The notes under the pieces are model-generated. The model worked only from the letters and a program-made list of their open reading frames with translations, ran no database searches and was not told the DNA's origin. A DNA stretch of 64,000 nt, taken from Flavobacterium zhairuonense. GTDB lineage: Bacteria; Bacteroidota; Bacteroidia; Flavobacteriales; Flavobacteriaceae. This document shows positions 43,277 through 51,148 of this stretch, piece after piece. The translations under genes were made by a program, and so were the position numbers. Every line of letters starts with the position of its first letter. Positions within the stretch are counted from its first letter, which is position 1. The stretch spans positions 310,001-374,000 of the forward strand of contig NZ_SJSY01000072.1 in the NCBI RefSeq assembly GCF_004352915.1. The letters are read 5' to 3'.

Positions 43277-44638
43277 ATGGACTTTTCAAATAATATTTTA
43301 GAAACAATAGGCAACACACCGCTTGTAAAGCTCAACAAAATTGTTGCTGAAATTGATGCGTTGGTATTGGCAAAAGTCGAAACTTTTAATCCAGGTAATT
43401 CTGTAAAAGACAGAATGGCTGTTAAAATGATTGAAGATGCTGAGGCTGATGGCAGATTGAAACCTGGAGGAACTATTATTGAAGGAACCTCTGGAAATAC
43501 TGGAATGGGATTGGCGCTTGTTGCCATCGTTAAAGGATATAAATTGATTTGTGTTATCTCTGATAAGCAATCAAAAGAAAAAATGGATATACTCCGCGCT
43601 GTTGGAGCAAAAGTTGTAGTTTGTCCTACAGATGTTGAACCAACAGATCCACGTTCTTATTATTCGGTTTCAAAACGTTTAGCTGAAGAAACGCCAAATT
43701 CTTGGTATGTGAATCAGTATGATAATATGTCAAATTCGTTGGCGCATTATGAACAAACTGGACCAGAAATCTGGAAACAGACTGATGGGAAAATTACTCA
43801 TTTCGTGGTTGGTGTTGGAACTGGAGGAACTATTTCAGGCGTTGGAAAGTACTTAAAAGAGAAAAACCCAAACATCAAAATTTGGGGAATTGATACTTAT
43901 GGTTCTGTTTTCAAAAAATATCACGAAACTGGTATTTTTGATGAAAACGAAATCTATTCGTATATCACAGAAGGTATCGGGGAAGATATTTTGCCTAAAA
44001 ATGTTGATTTTTCTTTAATTGATGGTTTTACCAAAGTTACAGACAAAGATGCTGCAGTTTATACCAGAAAAATTGCACTTGAAGAAGGGATTTTTGTTGG
44101 AAATTCTGCTGGAGCGTGTATCAAAGGGTTGCTTCAATTGAAAGAGCATTTTAAGCCAGATGATGTTGTTGTGGTTTTATTTCACGATTCTGGAAGCCGT
44201 TATGTCGGAAAAATGTTTAATGATGATTGGATGCGTGAACGCGGATTCTTGGAAGAAAACGTAACGAAAGCTGAAGATGTCATCAAAGATCATATTGACA
44301 AAGAATTGATTGTAGTGCGCACAGAAGAATTAGTTTCGCATGCAATCGAGCGTATGCGTAAATATAAAATTTCGCAAATTCCGGTTGTTGATATCAATGG
44401 ATTTGTTGGTTCTGTTGACGAGACCGACTTATTCAGAAGTTATGTTGCCGATAAAAACGTTGCCGAAAAACCAATCAAAGAAGTGATGGGAAAACCATTT
44501 CCGATTGTAAAATTAGGAACTCCAATCGAAGAAGTGTCTAGGCTTTTCACAAAAGAAAATGATGCAGTTTTGGTTGATTTAGGTAATGGACATCATCATA
44601 TTATCACGAAATATGATATTATAGGTTCAATAAAATAA
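43277..44638 (+). CDS. Cystathionine beta-synthase-type PLP enzyme with CBS domain pair
   Basis: A 453-residue fold-type II PLP enzyme. The PLP lysine is K44 in NPGNSVKDRMA; EGTSGNTGMGLALVA and GVGTGGTISGVGKYLK are the remaining cofactor loops. Residues about 335-453 form two CBS domains (LIVVRTEELVSHAIERMRKYKISQIPVVD and IKEVMGKPFPIVKLGTPIEEVSRLF). The order PLP domain then CBS pair is that of cystathionine beta-synthase, which condenses homocysteine with serine, though bacterial members may act as cysteine synthases. There is no N-terminal haem-binding segment. It ends in a hairpin terminator. Confidence 0.95.
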   Translation: MDFSNNILETIGNTPLVKLNKIVAEIDALVLAKVETFNPGNSVKDRMAVKMIEDAEADGRLKPGGTIIEGTSGNTGMGLALVAIVKGYKLICVISDKQSKEKMDILRAVGAKVVVCPTDVEPTDPRSYYSVSKRLAEETPNSWYVNQYDNMSNSLAHYEQTGPEIWKQTDGKITHFVVGVGTGGTISGVGKYLKEKNPNIKIWGIDTYGSVFKKYHETGIFDENEIYSYITEGIGEDILPKNVDFSLIDGFTKVTDKDAAVYTRKIALEEGIFVGNSAGACIKGLLQLKEHFKPDDVVVVLFHDSGSRYVGKMFNDDWMRERGFLEENVTKAEDVIKDHIDKELIVVRTEELVSHAIERMRKYKISQIPVVDINGFVGSVDETDLFRSYVADKNVAEKPIKEVMGKPFPIVKLGTPIEEVSRLFTKENDAVLVDLGNGHHHIITKYDIIGSIK

Positions 44639-44657
44639 GATAGATTAAATAAAGCTT

Positions 44658-44707
44658 ATCCATAAATCTGATTGTTTTTAATAATTAGATTTATGGATTT
44701 GTTTTTT
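44658..44707 (+). terminator. Terminator after the CBS-type enzyme
   Basis: A 16-bp stem with one G-U pair, ATCCATAAATCTGATT (44658-44673) with AATTAGATTTATGGAT (44683-44698), followed by a T-run at 44702-44707. Confidence 0.85.
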
Positions 44708-44720
44708 AAAAAGATATACA

Positions 44721-45203
44721 ATGAATTTTACCGCAATAGATTTTGAAACTGCGACAGGATTTCATCCGTGTTCTGTTGGAATTGTTACAGTACAGAACGG
44801 CGTAATTGTCGATGAATTTGTTACTTTGATAAAACCACCAAATAATATATACAATCCGTTTACGATTCAAGTGCATGGAATTTATCCAAGAGATACAGTT
44901 AATGCAAAATCATTTAAACAAGTTTATCCAGAAATCGAAAAGAGATTAAAAAATAGAGTTGTAGTGGCTCATAATGAAAGTTTCGACCGAAATGTGCTTG
45001 TGAAATCAATGTTGGCAAATGGCTTGAATTATGAGGATTTAAATATTGCCTCAAAATGGGAATGTACCGTCAAAATTTACAAAGCTAAAGGCATAAAGCC
45101 TACAAAATTAAGTGATTGCTGTCGCGAAATGAATATTAAATTGAATCACCACGAAGCATTGTCGGATGCGCGAGCATGTGCAAAGTTATATATGTTGCGA
45201 TAA
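44721..45203 (+). CDS. DnaQ-like 3'-5' exonuclease (DEDDh family)
   Basis: A 160-residue stand-alone exonuclease of the DnaQ/RNase T superfamily. Exo I is FTAIDFETATG with the first Asp and Glu; Exo II is VVAHNESFDRNVL; Exo III is HHEALSDARACAKLY, giving the DEDDh set with His at about residue 145. The QVHGIYPRDTVNA segment matches the usual ITGI/VHGI loop. It may proofread or trim DNA ends; no polymerase domain is attached. It follows the CBS-type gene by 82 nt, after a terminator, and precedes DUF2851. Confidence 0.95.
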   Translation: MNFTAIDFETATGFHPCSVGIVTVQNGVIVDEFVTLIKPPNNIYNPFTIQVHGIYPRDTVNAKSFKQVYPEIEKRLKNRVVVAHNESFDRNVLVKSMLANGLNYEDLNIASKWECTVKIYKAKGIKPTKLSDCCREMNIKLNHHEALSDARACAKLYMLR

Positions 45204-45279
45204 AAAAATAGCAATTTGTAAGAATAATATTAATTTTTAATTATTTTTAGGTTTTGTAATTTTTTATAAAGATCTAAAA

Positions 45280-46551
45280 ATGAAAGAAGATTTTCTTCAT
45301 TATCTCTGGCGATTCAAAAAATTTGACACATTGAATCTGAAAACGGTCCAGAACGACGAACTTGTTATTTTTAAGACAGGTGATTATTTAGGACTTTCTG
45401 GCCCCGATTTTTTCAATGCACAAATTAAAATTGGAGAGCAAAAATGGGCGGGCAATATTGAAATCCATTTAAAATCTTCTGATTGGTATTTGCATTATCA
45501 TGAAAAGGATACAGCTTATGAGAATGTAATTTTGCATGTTGTTTGGGAACATGATACTGAAGTTTTCAGGAAAAACAATTCTGAAATTCCTGTTTTGGTA
45601 TTAAAAGATTATGTTTCTAAAGAAATTATAGAAAATTATAACGCACTTGTTTCGGTTAAATCATGGATTTTTTGTGAAAGACAGCTAAAGGAAATCGACA
45701 AATTTGTTTTGAAAAATTGGCAGGAGCGACTTTTTTTCGAAAGATTAGAACGCAAATCACTGTTTGTTTTTCAATTATTAGAGGAAACAAATCAAGATTG
45801 GGAAGCAGTTTTGTTTTGTATGCTGGCTAAGAATTTTGGACTGAATACAAATGGAAATTCTTTTTTTCAGATGTCAAAGTCAATTCCTTTTTCTGTCTTT
45901 AGAAGAGAAATTTTCGAAATGGAAAATCTCGAAGCATTGCTTTTTGGAATCTGTGGTTTGCTTGATGCAGAAAAAGAAGATGTTTATTTTAAGGATTTAA
46001 AATTCAGGTATTTTTTTCTGCTTCATAAATATAATTTGGAAAAAACTTATGTTGATCCAGTGCAGTTTTTCAAGCATAGGCCGGATAATTTTCCTACTAT
46101 CAGACTTTCCCAATTAGCAAGTCTTTATTACAATTGTCATAATTTATTTTCCAAAATAATTGAATTGAAGTCAGCAGAAAGTGTCTACAATTTGCTGGAT
46201 GTTTCGGTAAGTTTGTATTGGGAGAATCATTATCAGTTTGATAAAGAAAGTCCAAAAAAGGCAAAAAAACTGTCAAAATCATTTATCGATTTATTGATCA
46301 TAAATACAATAATTCCAATTCAGTTTGCTTATTCAAATATAATGGGCGGGACAATTGCTGAAGACTTAATTGACTTTATGAATGATGTTTCTGCAGAGAA
46401 AAATTCGATAATAGAAAAGTTTGAATCTTTTGGAATAAAATCAAAAAATGCCTTTGAAAGCCAAACTTTAATCGAACTCAAAAATGAATACTGCAATCAT
46501 AATGCTTGTTTGAAATGCGCGCTAGGAATGGAGTTGCTTAAAAATAATTAA
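45280..46551 (+). CDS. DUF2851 family protein
   Basis: A 423-residue cytosolic protein matching DUF2851. The N-terminal signature is EDFLHYLWRFKKFDTLNLKT...GDYLGLSGPDFFNAQIKIGEQKWAGNIEIHLKSSDWYLHYHEKD, a beta-rich segment with conserved Asp, Glu and His. The C-terminal two thirds are helical and end in a Cys/His cluster, CNHNACLKCALGMELL. The G-PDF-x-A-x-I and G-x-IEIH-x-KSSDW pattern is reminiscent of a restriction-endonuclease-like core, but this is conjecture. The family is common in Bacteroidota and has no known function. Confidence 0.9.
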   Translation: MKEDFLHYLWRFKKFDTLNLKTVQNDELVIFKTGDYLGLSGPDFFNAQIKIGEQKWAGNIEIHLKSSDWYLHYHEKDTAYENVILHVVWEHDTEVFRKNNSEIPVLVLKDYVSKEIIENYNALVSVKSWIFCERQLKEIDKFVLKNWQERLFFERLERKSLFVFQLLEETNQDWEAVLFCMLAKNFGLNTNGNSFFQMSKSIPFSVFRREIFEMENLEALLFGICGLLDAEKEDVYFKDLKFRYFFLLHKYNLEKTYVDPVQFFKHRPDNFPTIRLSQLASLYYNCHNLFSKIIELKSAESVYNLLDVSVSLYWENHYQFDKESPKKAKKLSKSFIDLLIINTIIPIQFAYSNIMGGTIAEDLIDFMNDVSAEKNSIIEKFESFGIKSKNAFESQTLIELKNEYCNHNACLKCALGMELLKNN

Positions 46552-46563
46552 CGAATTAGAAAA

Positions 46564-46591
46564 TTTGATAATTAGATAATTCCTATTTTTG
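46564..46591 (+). promoter_or_regulatory. Candidate promoter of the PspC-domain gene
   Basis: TTTG at 46564-46567 and TATTTTTG at 46584-46591, with a short spacing of 16 nt. Upstream sequence is an AT-rich low-complexity repeat (ATTAGAAAATTTGATAATT). Confidence 0.45.
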
Positions 46592-46614
46592 TAAATCTAA
46601 AATCTAAAAAAGAA

Positions 46615-46842
46615 ATGTCAGCAATTTTAAAACTTAAGTTTTTCTTTGAAAAATATGGATTCCATGTTTCGTCAAGACTAGCAGATAAACTCGGAATGCG
46701 TGTAACGAATGTGCGTTTGTTTTTTATCTACATATCTTTTGTTACTGCTGGTTTAGGATTTGGAGTTTATTTGACTCTCGCTTTTTGGATTAGATTGAAA
46801 GATTTAATTCGCTCAAAAAGAACATCGGTATTTGATTTATAA
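46615..46842 (+). CDS. PspC-domain small membrane protein
   Basis: A 75-residue protein consisting almost entirely of one PspC domain: VSSRLADKLGMRVTNVRLFFIYISFVTAGLGFGVYLTLAFWIRLKDLI, with a single membrane span (about residues 33-57) preceded by an amphipathic stretch. PspC domains act in phage-shock-type membrane stress sensing, but in Bacteroidota this short form is found alone and its role is unknown. No pspA or sensor gene lies beside it. It has a perfect palindromic terminator. Confidence 0.9.
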   Translation: MSAILKLKFFFEKYGFHVSSRLADKLGMRVTNVRLFFIYISFVTAGLGFGVYLTLAFWIRLKDLIRSKRTSVFDL

Positions 46843-46880
46843 AAAAAAAGCTCCAAATTTAAATTTGGAGCTTTTTTTTT
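46841..46880. terminator. Bidirectional terminator, perfect 40-bp palindrome
   Basis: The two halves are exact reverse complements: A-run, GCTCCAAATTT, then AAATTTGGAGC, T-run. T-runs of nine on both strands serve the convergent PspC and permease genes. Confidence 0.93.
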
Positions 46881-46895
46881 AACTAGAATTGAAAA

Positions 46896-48368
46896 TTATT
46901 CAACATCTGCATCAGTATTGTTAAGTTTTGATCTTCTTTTGCTATATCCAAAATAAACCAAAATACCAATTACTAACCATCCAAGAGACAATAATTGAGC
47001 ATCAATACTCAAATTGATAATTAAATAAGTATTAATTGCGATTCCTAAAACAGCAATAACTGGTAAAGCAGGAACTTTAAAAGTTCTGTTTAATCCTGGT
47101 TGTTTCACTCTTAAAATCCAAACAGCGATACAAACCATTGTAAAAGCAAACAAAGTACCAAAACTTGTCATATCTGCTAATTTATTGATTGGAGTAAAAG
47201 CTGCAACAGTTGCAATGATACCTCCTAAGATCATTAAGTTTGTTTTTGGAGTTCCAGAAATTGGGTTAACTCTTGAGAAAACTTGAGGGATTAAACCATC
47301 TTTAGACATTCCTAAGAAAATTCTAGATTGTCCCATAATCATTACCATCAATACTGAAACTAAACCGATAGTAGCAGCAACAGTGATTATAAATCCAGCC
47401 CAACCTTGTCCAGCAATATCAAATGCATAAGCAACAGGAGCTTTAATAGCTTCAGGATATTTTCCTAGTGGATTGAAATCTTGGTAGTTCATCATTCCTG
47501 TTAATACTAAAGAAACAAGAATGTATAAAGTCGTACAAATTAATAAAGAGGCAATGATTGCAAAAGGAACGTCTTTTTTAGGATTGATTGCTTCTCCAGC
47601 TTGAGTGGAAACAGCATCAAAACCAACATAAGCAAAGAAAATTGCAGCAGCTCCAGAAACAATTCCTCCAATTCCGTAAGCATTGTGAGTAGTTTCTTTT
47701 TCAATAATTTGAGTAGCTTCTGGAATAAAAGGGCTCCAGTTTGCAGTATTTATAAAGAAAAGTCCAGCTACGATTACGAAAATTACAGCAGATACTTTAA
47801 GGATAACGATAGCATTATTTGCTTTTGCAGCACTTTTTGTTCCTTTAATTAATAACGAAATAACTAAAATAACGATACAAAAAGCAGGAAGATTCATTGA
47901 GAAGCCTTCTCCTGTATAACTCGCAGGATCTGTTGTAAGCCACTCTGGGAGTTTGATGTGAAACATTTTAAGCAATTTGTTAAAGTATCCCGACCAGGAA
48001 ACGGCGACTGTCATGGATCCCATTGCATATTCGAGAATTAATCCCCACCCAATTATCCAGGCAAAAATTTCTCCAATCGTTCCATATGCATAGGCATAAG
48101 CAGAACCTTCAACTGGCAAAATTGATGCAAACTCAGAATAACAAAGAGCAGCAAAAACACAGGCAATACCTGCAATAATGAAGGAAATAGCTAATGCTGG
48201 CCCTGCATGATAGTAAGCTCCTGTACCGGTAAGAACAAAAATTCCACCACCAATGATAGCACCAACTCCGATGGCAGTAAGGCTCCATTTTCCAAGAACT
48301 CTTTTTAAATCACTTTTTTTCATATCGGCTTCAAAAGCAGATATAGGTTTAACTCTCCAAATTGACAT
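46896..48368 (-). CDS. APC-family amino acid permease (cationic amino acid transporter type)
   Basis: A 490-residue inner-membrane transporter with about 12 hydrophobic segments. The first helix carries LTAIGVGAIIGGGIFVLTGTGAYYHAGPA, the unwound-helix substrate motif of the APC superfamily. FASILPVEGSAYAYAYGTIGEIFAW and FAYVGFDAVSTQAGEAINPKKDVP are typical of the CAT subgroup. The C-terminal tail is hydrophilic and acidic. The substrate is a proton-coupled amino acid; which one cannot be said. It is transcribed divergently from the HhH protein and has a TACATTTG box upstream. Confidence 0.95.
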   Translation of the reverse strand: MSIWRVKPISAFEADMKKSDLKRVLGKWSLTAIGVGAIIGGGIFVLTGTGAYYHAGPALAISFIIAGIACVFAALCYSEFASILPVEGSAYAYAYGTIGEIFAWIIGWGLILEYAMGSMTVAVSWSGYFNKLLKMFHIKLPEWLTTDPASYTGEGFSMNLPAFCIVILVISLLIKGTKSAAKANNAIVILKVSAVIFVIVAGLFFINTANWSPFIPEATQIIEKETTHNAYGIGGIVSGAAAIFFAYVGFDAVSTQAGEAINPKKDVPFAIIASLLICTTLYILVSLVLTGMMNYQDFNPLGKYPEAIKAPVAYAFDIAGQGWAGFIITVAATIGLVSVLMVMIMGQSRIFLGMSKDGLIPQVFSRVNPISGTPKTNLMILGGIIATVAAFTPINKLADMTSFGTLFAFTMVCIAVWILRVKQPGLNRTFKVPALPVIAVLGIAINTYLIINLSIDAQLLSLGWLVIGILVYFGYSKRRSKLNNTDADVE

Positions 48369-48399
48369 ATAATTATATTGGTTTATTGTTATTAAGCTC

Positions 48400-48407
48400 C
48401 AAATGTA
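48400..48407 (-). promoter_or_regulatory. -7 box of the permease gene
   Basis: Minus-strand TACATTTG matches TAnnTTTG exactly. A TTG lies 23 nt upstream (48431-48433). The start site near 48393 gives a leader of about 25 nt. Confidence 0.55.
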
Positions 48408-48588
48408 TTGTTTTTTGTAAAAAATAAAAACAATTATAGAGTTTTAAGTTGTAAAATGTTTAAAATATTCATAAAAGTCACAAGAAACAAGGTTTTCAGC
48501 TTTGAATTTGTCAATCTATTTAGGTTAAAATTTTTGATTGCATAATTTTAGGTTAAAAATAAATTTAGTAAAATTCTTGTTAATTTTA

Positions 48589-48596
48589 TATTTTTG
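48589..48596 (+). promoter_or_regulatory. Candidate -7 box of the HhH-protein gene
   Basis: TATTTTTG matches TAnnTTTG; it would give a leader of about 22 nt. No good TTTG is seen at the correct distance. Confidence 0.45.
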
Positions 48597-48625
48597 AGCT
48601 CTTTAAAATGTAAGAGTGCAGTCAA

Positions 48626-49528
48626 ATGAAAAATTATAAACAATTGTTGTCCTATTTTAAATTCTCAAATCAACAGCGAACTGGCATTGTGGCGCTTTTC
48701 ATAATTATAATTGTATTAGAGGTTTTGTATTTCTGTTTAGATTTCAATTCGACTGAAAAAGCTTTTCCTGAAAAAGAGCAATGGATGGCGCTTCAGTCAG
48801 AGATTGATTCTTTTAAAATGATGAAATATGAAAAAAAGCCGATGCAATATTCTTTTAATCCAAACTTTATTTCAGATTATAAGGGGTATAAGCTTGGAAT
48901 GTCTGTTCAGGAAATTGATCGCTTATTGGCGTTTCGAAAAGAAAATAAATATGTGAATTCGGCAGAGGAATTTCAGGCAGTAACCAAAATATCCGATTCT
49001 TTATTGAGGGCGATTTCTCCTTTGTTTAAATTTCCAGATTGGTCTCGGAATAAAACAAATTTTAAGACCGATAAAAAAGAATATGCATCGGAAACGGATT
49101 TCAAAAAGGAAAACAAAAAGGAAAAGCTAGTTATTTTGGATATTAACCAAGCTACACAAGAAGATTTGATCAAGGTTTATGGCATTGGCGAAGCATTATC
49201 TTCAAGGATCTTAAAGCAAAAAGAAATCTTAGGTTGTTTTGTCTCAATGGAGCAGATGGGTGAGATTTGGGGATTGTCTCCAGAGGTAATTGTAGAGCTG
49301 AATTCTCACTTTAGAGTTGTAATTCCGAAAGATTTGAAAAAAATTGCAATAAATGATGCGTCATTAAAAGATTTATCGCAGTTTCCCTATTTCAAATATG
49401 CATTGGCAAAACAAATTATAACTTATCGAAGCATGAACGGAAATTTTGATAATATTGAGGATTTGGCAAAAATTAAAGGTTTTCCTGTTGAAAAAGCAAA
49501 AATAATTAGTTTATATTTGGAGTTCTAA
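48626..49528 (+). CDS. Membrane-anchored helix-hairpin-helix (ComEA-like) protein
   Basis: A 300-residue protein with an N-terminal membrane span (about residues 20-38) and three helix-hairpin-helix motifs: one near residues 80-115 (FISDYKGYKLGMSVQEIDRLLAFRKENKYV), one at about 170-230 (LDINQATQEDLIKVYGIGEALSSRILKQKEILGCFVSM) and one at about 243-300 (IAINDASLKDLSQFPYFKYALAKQIITYRSMNGNFDNIEDL). HhH motifs bind DNA without sequence preference, as in ComEA, the DNA receptor for natural transformation. A role in DNA uptake is possible but unproven, since no other competence genes are here. The acyl-CoA dehydrogenase gene follows 14 nt later. Confidence 0.9.
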   Translation: MKNYKQLLSYFKFSNQQRTGIVALFIIIIVLEVLYFCLDFNSTEKAFPEKEQWMALQSEIDSFKMMKYEKKPMQYSFNPNFISDYKGYKLGMSVQEIDRLLAFRKENKYVNSAEEFQAVTKISDSLLRAISPLFKFPDWSRNKTNFKTDKKEYASETDFKKENKKEKLVILDINQATQEDLIKVYGIGEALSSRILKQKEILGCFVSMEQMGEIWGLSPEVIVELNSHFRVVIPKDLKKIAINDASLKDLSQFPYFKYALAKQIITYRSMNGNFDNIEDLAKIKGFPVEKAKIISLYLEF

Positions 49529-49542
49529 AAAAACAGCCAACA

Positions 49543-50685
49543 ATGAATTTTGATTACAGCGAAACACAGTCAATGATTGCGCAATCCATAAAAGAGTTTG
49601 CGGACAAAAACATTAGACCTAATATTATGGAATGGGACGAAGCGCAAATTTTTCCTATTCCGCTTTTCAAAAAATTAGGAGAAATGGGATTTATGGGCGT
49701 TTTGGTGCCAGAAGAATACGGTGGTTCCGGATTAGGATACCATGAATATATTACTGTTATCGAAGAGATTTCAAAAGTTGATCCTTCAATAGGTTTGTCT
49801 GTTGCTGCACACAATTCATTATGTACAAATCATATTTTGACTTTTGGAAATGAAGAACAAAAGAAAAAGTGGCTTCCGAAATTGGCAACTGCAGAATTTA
49901 TTGGTGCTTGGGGATTGACAGAGCATAATACAGGTTCTGATGCGGGAGGTATGAATACCACAGCAGTAAAAGATGGCGATTTTTGGATTGTCAACGGAGC
50001 TAAAAATTTTATCACCCACGCTATTTCAGGTGATGTTGCTGTAGTTGTAGTTCGCACAGGAGAAAAAGGTGATTCAAAAGGTATGACGGCATTTGTTTTT
50101 GAAAAAGGAATGCCAGGATTTTCATCAGGAAAAAAAGAAAATAAACTTGGAATGCGTGCCAGTGAAACAGCAGAATTGGTTTTTGATAATTGCCGTGTTC
50201 CAGATGCAAATAGGCTAGGTGAAGTTGGAGAAGGTTTTGTTCAGGCGATGAAAATACTTGATGGTGGCCGAATTTCAATTGGCGCCTTGTCATTAGGAAT
50301 TGCAAAAGGGGCTTACAATGCCGCTTTGAAATATTCAAAAGAAAGATATCAGTTTGGTCAGCCAATTAGTAATTTTCAAGGGATATCTTTTAAATTAGCC
50401 GATATGGCTACAGAAATCGAGGCTTCGGAATTGCTTTTGCATAAAGCTGCTTATTTAAAACAGCAGCATAAACCAGTCACTACATCAGGAGCCATGGCTA
50501 AAATGTATGCTTCAGAGGCTTGTGTGAAAATCGCAAATGATGCCGTTCAGATTCATGGAGGGTACGGCTATACCAAAGATTTCCCGGTGGAGAAATTCTA
50601 TAGAGATTCTAAACTTTGTACTATAGGTGAAGGAACAACTGAAATTCAAAAACTGGTTATCTCGAGAAATTTGCTGAAAGAATAA
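49543..50685 (+). CDS. Acyl-CoA dehydrogenase
   Basis: A FAD-dependent acyl-CoA dehydrogenase of 380 aa that introduces the trans-2 double bond in fatty acyl-CoA. Visible features are the FAD/substrate segments GAWGLTEHNTGSDAGG and FITHAISGDVAVVVVRTG, the DGGRISIGALSLGIAKGAYNAALKYSKERYQFGQPIS helix, and the C-terminal QIHGGYGYTKDFPVEKFYRDSKLCTIGEGTTEIQKLVISRNLL. The catalytic base is the Glu of GEGTTEIQ. The short/medium-chain (butyryl-CoA-like) group is the best fit. The stop codon lies in the first unit of a 7-bp tandem repeat. It follows the HhH gene by 14 nt, probably co-transcribed. Confidence 0.96.
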   Translation: MNFDYSETQSMIAQSIKEFADKNIRPNIMEWDEAQIFPIPLFKKLGEMGFMGVLVPEEYGGSGLGYHEYITVIEEISKVDPSIGLSVAAHNSLCTNHILTFGNEEQKKKWLPKLATAEFIGAWGLTEHNTGSDAGGMNTTAVKDGDFWIVNGAKNFITHAISGDVAVVVVRTGEKGDSKGMTAFVFEKGMPGFSSGKKENKLGMRASETAELVFDNCRVPDANRLGEVGEGFVQAMKILDGGRISIGALSLGIAKGAYNAALKYSKERYQFGQPISNFQGISFKLADMATEIEASELLLHKAAYLKQQHKPVTTSGAMAKMYASEACVKIANDAVQIHGGYGYTKDFPVEKFYRDSKLCTIGEGTTEIQKLVISRNLLKE

Positions 50686-50718
50686 AGAATAAAGAATAAA
50701 GAATAAAGAATAAAGAAT
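50681..50718 (+). repeat. Tandem 7-bp repeat after the acyl-CoA dehydrogenase stop
   Basis: AATAAAG is repeated five times (50681-50715) and ends in AAT. A reverse-complement block (TTCTTTATTCTTTT) lies at about 50744-50757, so the RNA may fold into an AT-rich hairpin and act as a weak terminator. Confidence 0.85.
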
Positions 50719-50806
50719 ATTAATCTATTATCTTGCTTCTTTGTTCTTTATTCTTTTCAAAAAAAAATAATTCACAATTTATACTTCATAATTCATAATT
50801 TATTTT

Positions 50807-50814
50807 TACATTTG
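50807..50814 (+). promoter_or_regulatory. -7 box of rpsU
   Basis: TACATTTG matches TAnnTTTG exactly. The start site near 50821 gives a leader of about 23 nt that carries the Shine-Dalgarno sequence at 50828-50834. No -33 TTTG is visible. Confidence 0.6.
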
Positions 50815-50827
50815 CAGCCTTAACGAG

Positions 50828-50834
50828 AGGAGGT
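50828..50834 (+). promoter_or_regulatory. Strong Shine-Dalgarno sequence of rpsU
   Basis: AGGAGGT, fully complementary to the 16S rRNA 3' end, lies 9 nt before the ATG at 50844. Almost all other genes in this window lack a Shine-Dalgarno sequence and instead have A-rich start contexts. In Bacteroidota, bS21 with bS6 and bS18 is reported to hide the anti-Shine-Dalgarno tail, so ribosomes lacking bS21 would favour this mRNA. Confidence 0.9.
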
Positions 50835-50843
50835 GTCTATATT

Positions 50844-51038
50844 ATGTTAATTATACCAATTAAAGACGGAGAAAATATCGATAGAGCATTAAAGCGCTAT
50901 AAAAGAAAATTTGATAAAACAGGAACTGTTCGTCAATTAAGAGCACGTACTGCTTTTATTAAGCCTTCTGTTATCAAAAGAGCTCAAATTCAAAAAGCTG
51001 CTTACATCCAAGGCTTGAAAGATAGTTTAGAGAGTTAG
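50844..51038 (+). CDS. rpsU: 30S ribosomal protein bS21
   Basis: Small ribosomal subunit protein bS21, 64 aa, recognised by MLIIPIKDGENIDRALKRYKRKFDKTGTVRQLRARTAFIKPSVIKRAQIQKAAYIQ. It binds near the 16S rRNA 3' end and, in Bacteroidota, takes part in sequestering the anti-Shine-Dalgarno sequence. Its own start is preceded by a near-perfect Shine-Dalgarno sequence, consistent with feedback control by ribosomes that lack bS21. It is followed by a terminator and then xerC and hpf, a Bacteroidota gene order that leads into the tRNA-tuf block. Confidence 0.98.
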   Translation: MLIIPIKDGENIDRALKRYKRKFDKTGTVRQLRARTAFIKPSVIKRAQIQKAAYIQGLKDSLES

Positions 51039-51062
51039 TATTTAGCTTTTGCAAAAATAATT

Positions 51063-51103
51063 ACCGTTAGTTGTCAAAAAATAATGACACTAACGGTTTT
51101 TTT
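51063..51103 (+). terminator. Terminator after rpsU
   Basis: Stem ACCGTTAGTTGTCA (51063-51076) with TGACACTAACGGT (51085-51097), one bulged T, followed by TTTTTTT. Confidence 0.9.
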
Positions 51104-51108
51104 ATGCT

Positions 51109-51116
51109 TAATTTTG
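51109..51116 (+). promoter_or_regulatory. -7 box of xerC-hpf
   Basis: TAATTTTG matches TAnnTTTG; the start site near 51123 gives a leader of about 26 nt. It lies directly after the rpsU terminator. No -33 element is clear. Confidence 0.45.
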
Positions 51117-51148
51117 AAATAGGTCTAAAGTGATTGTTAGGAGATAAA

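Noticed and set aside
50681..50718. The short tandem repeat as a CRISPR remnant.
   Set aside because: The unit is 7 bp with no spacers, and no cas gene is present.
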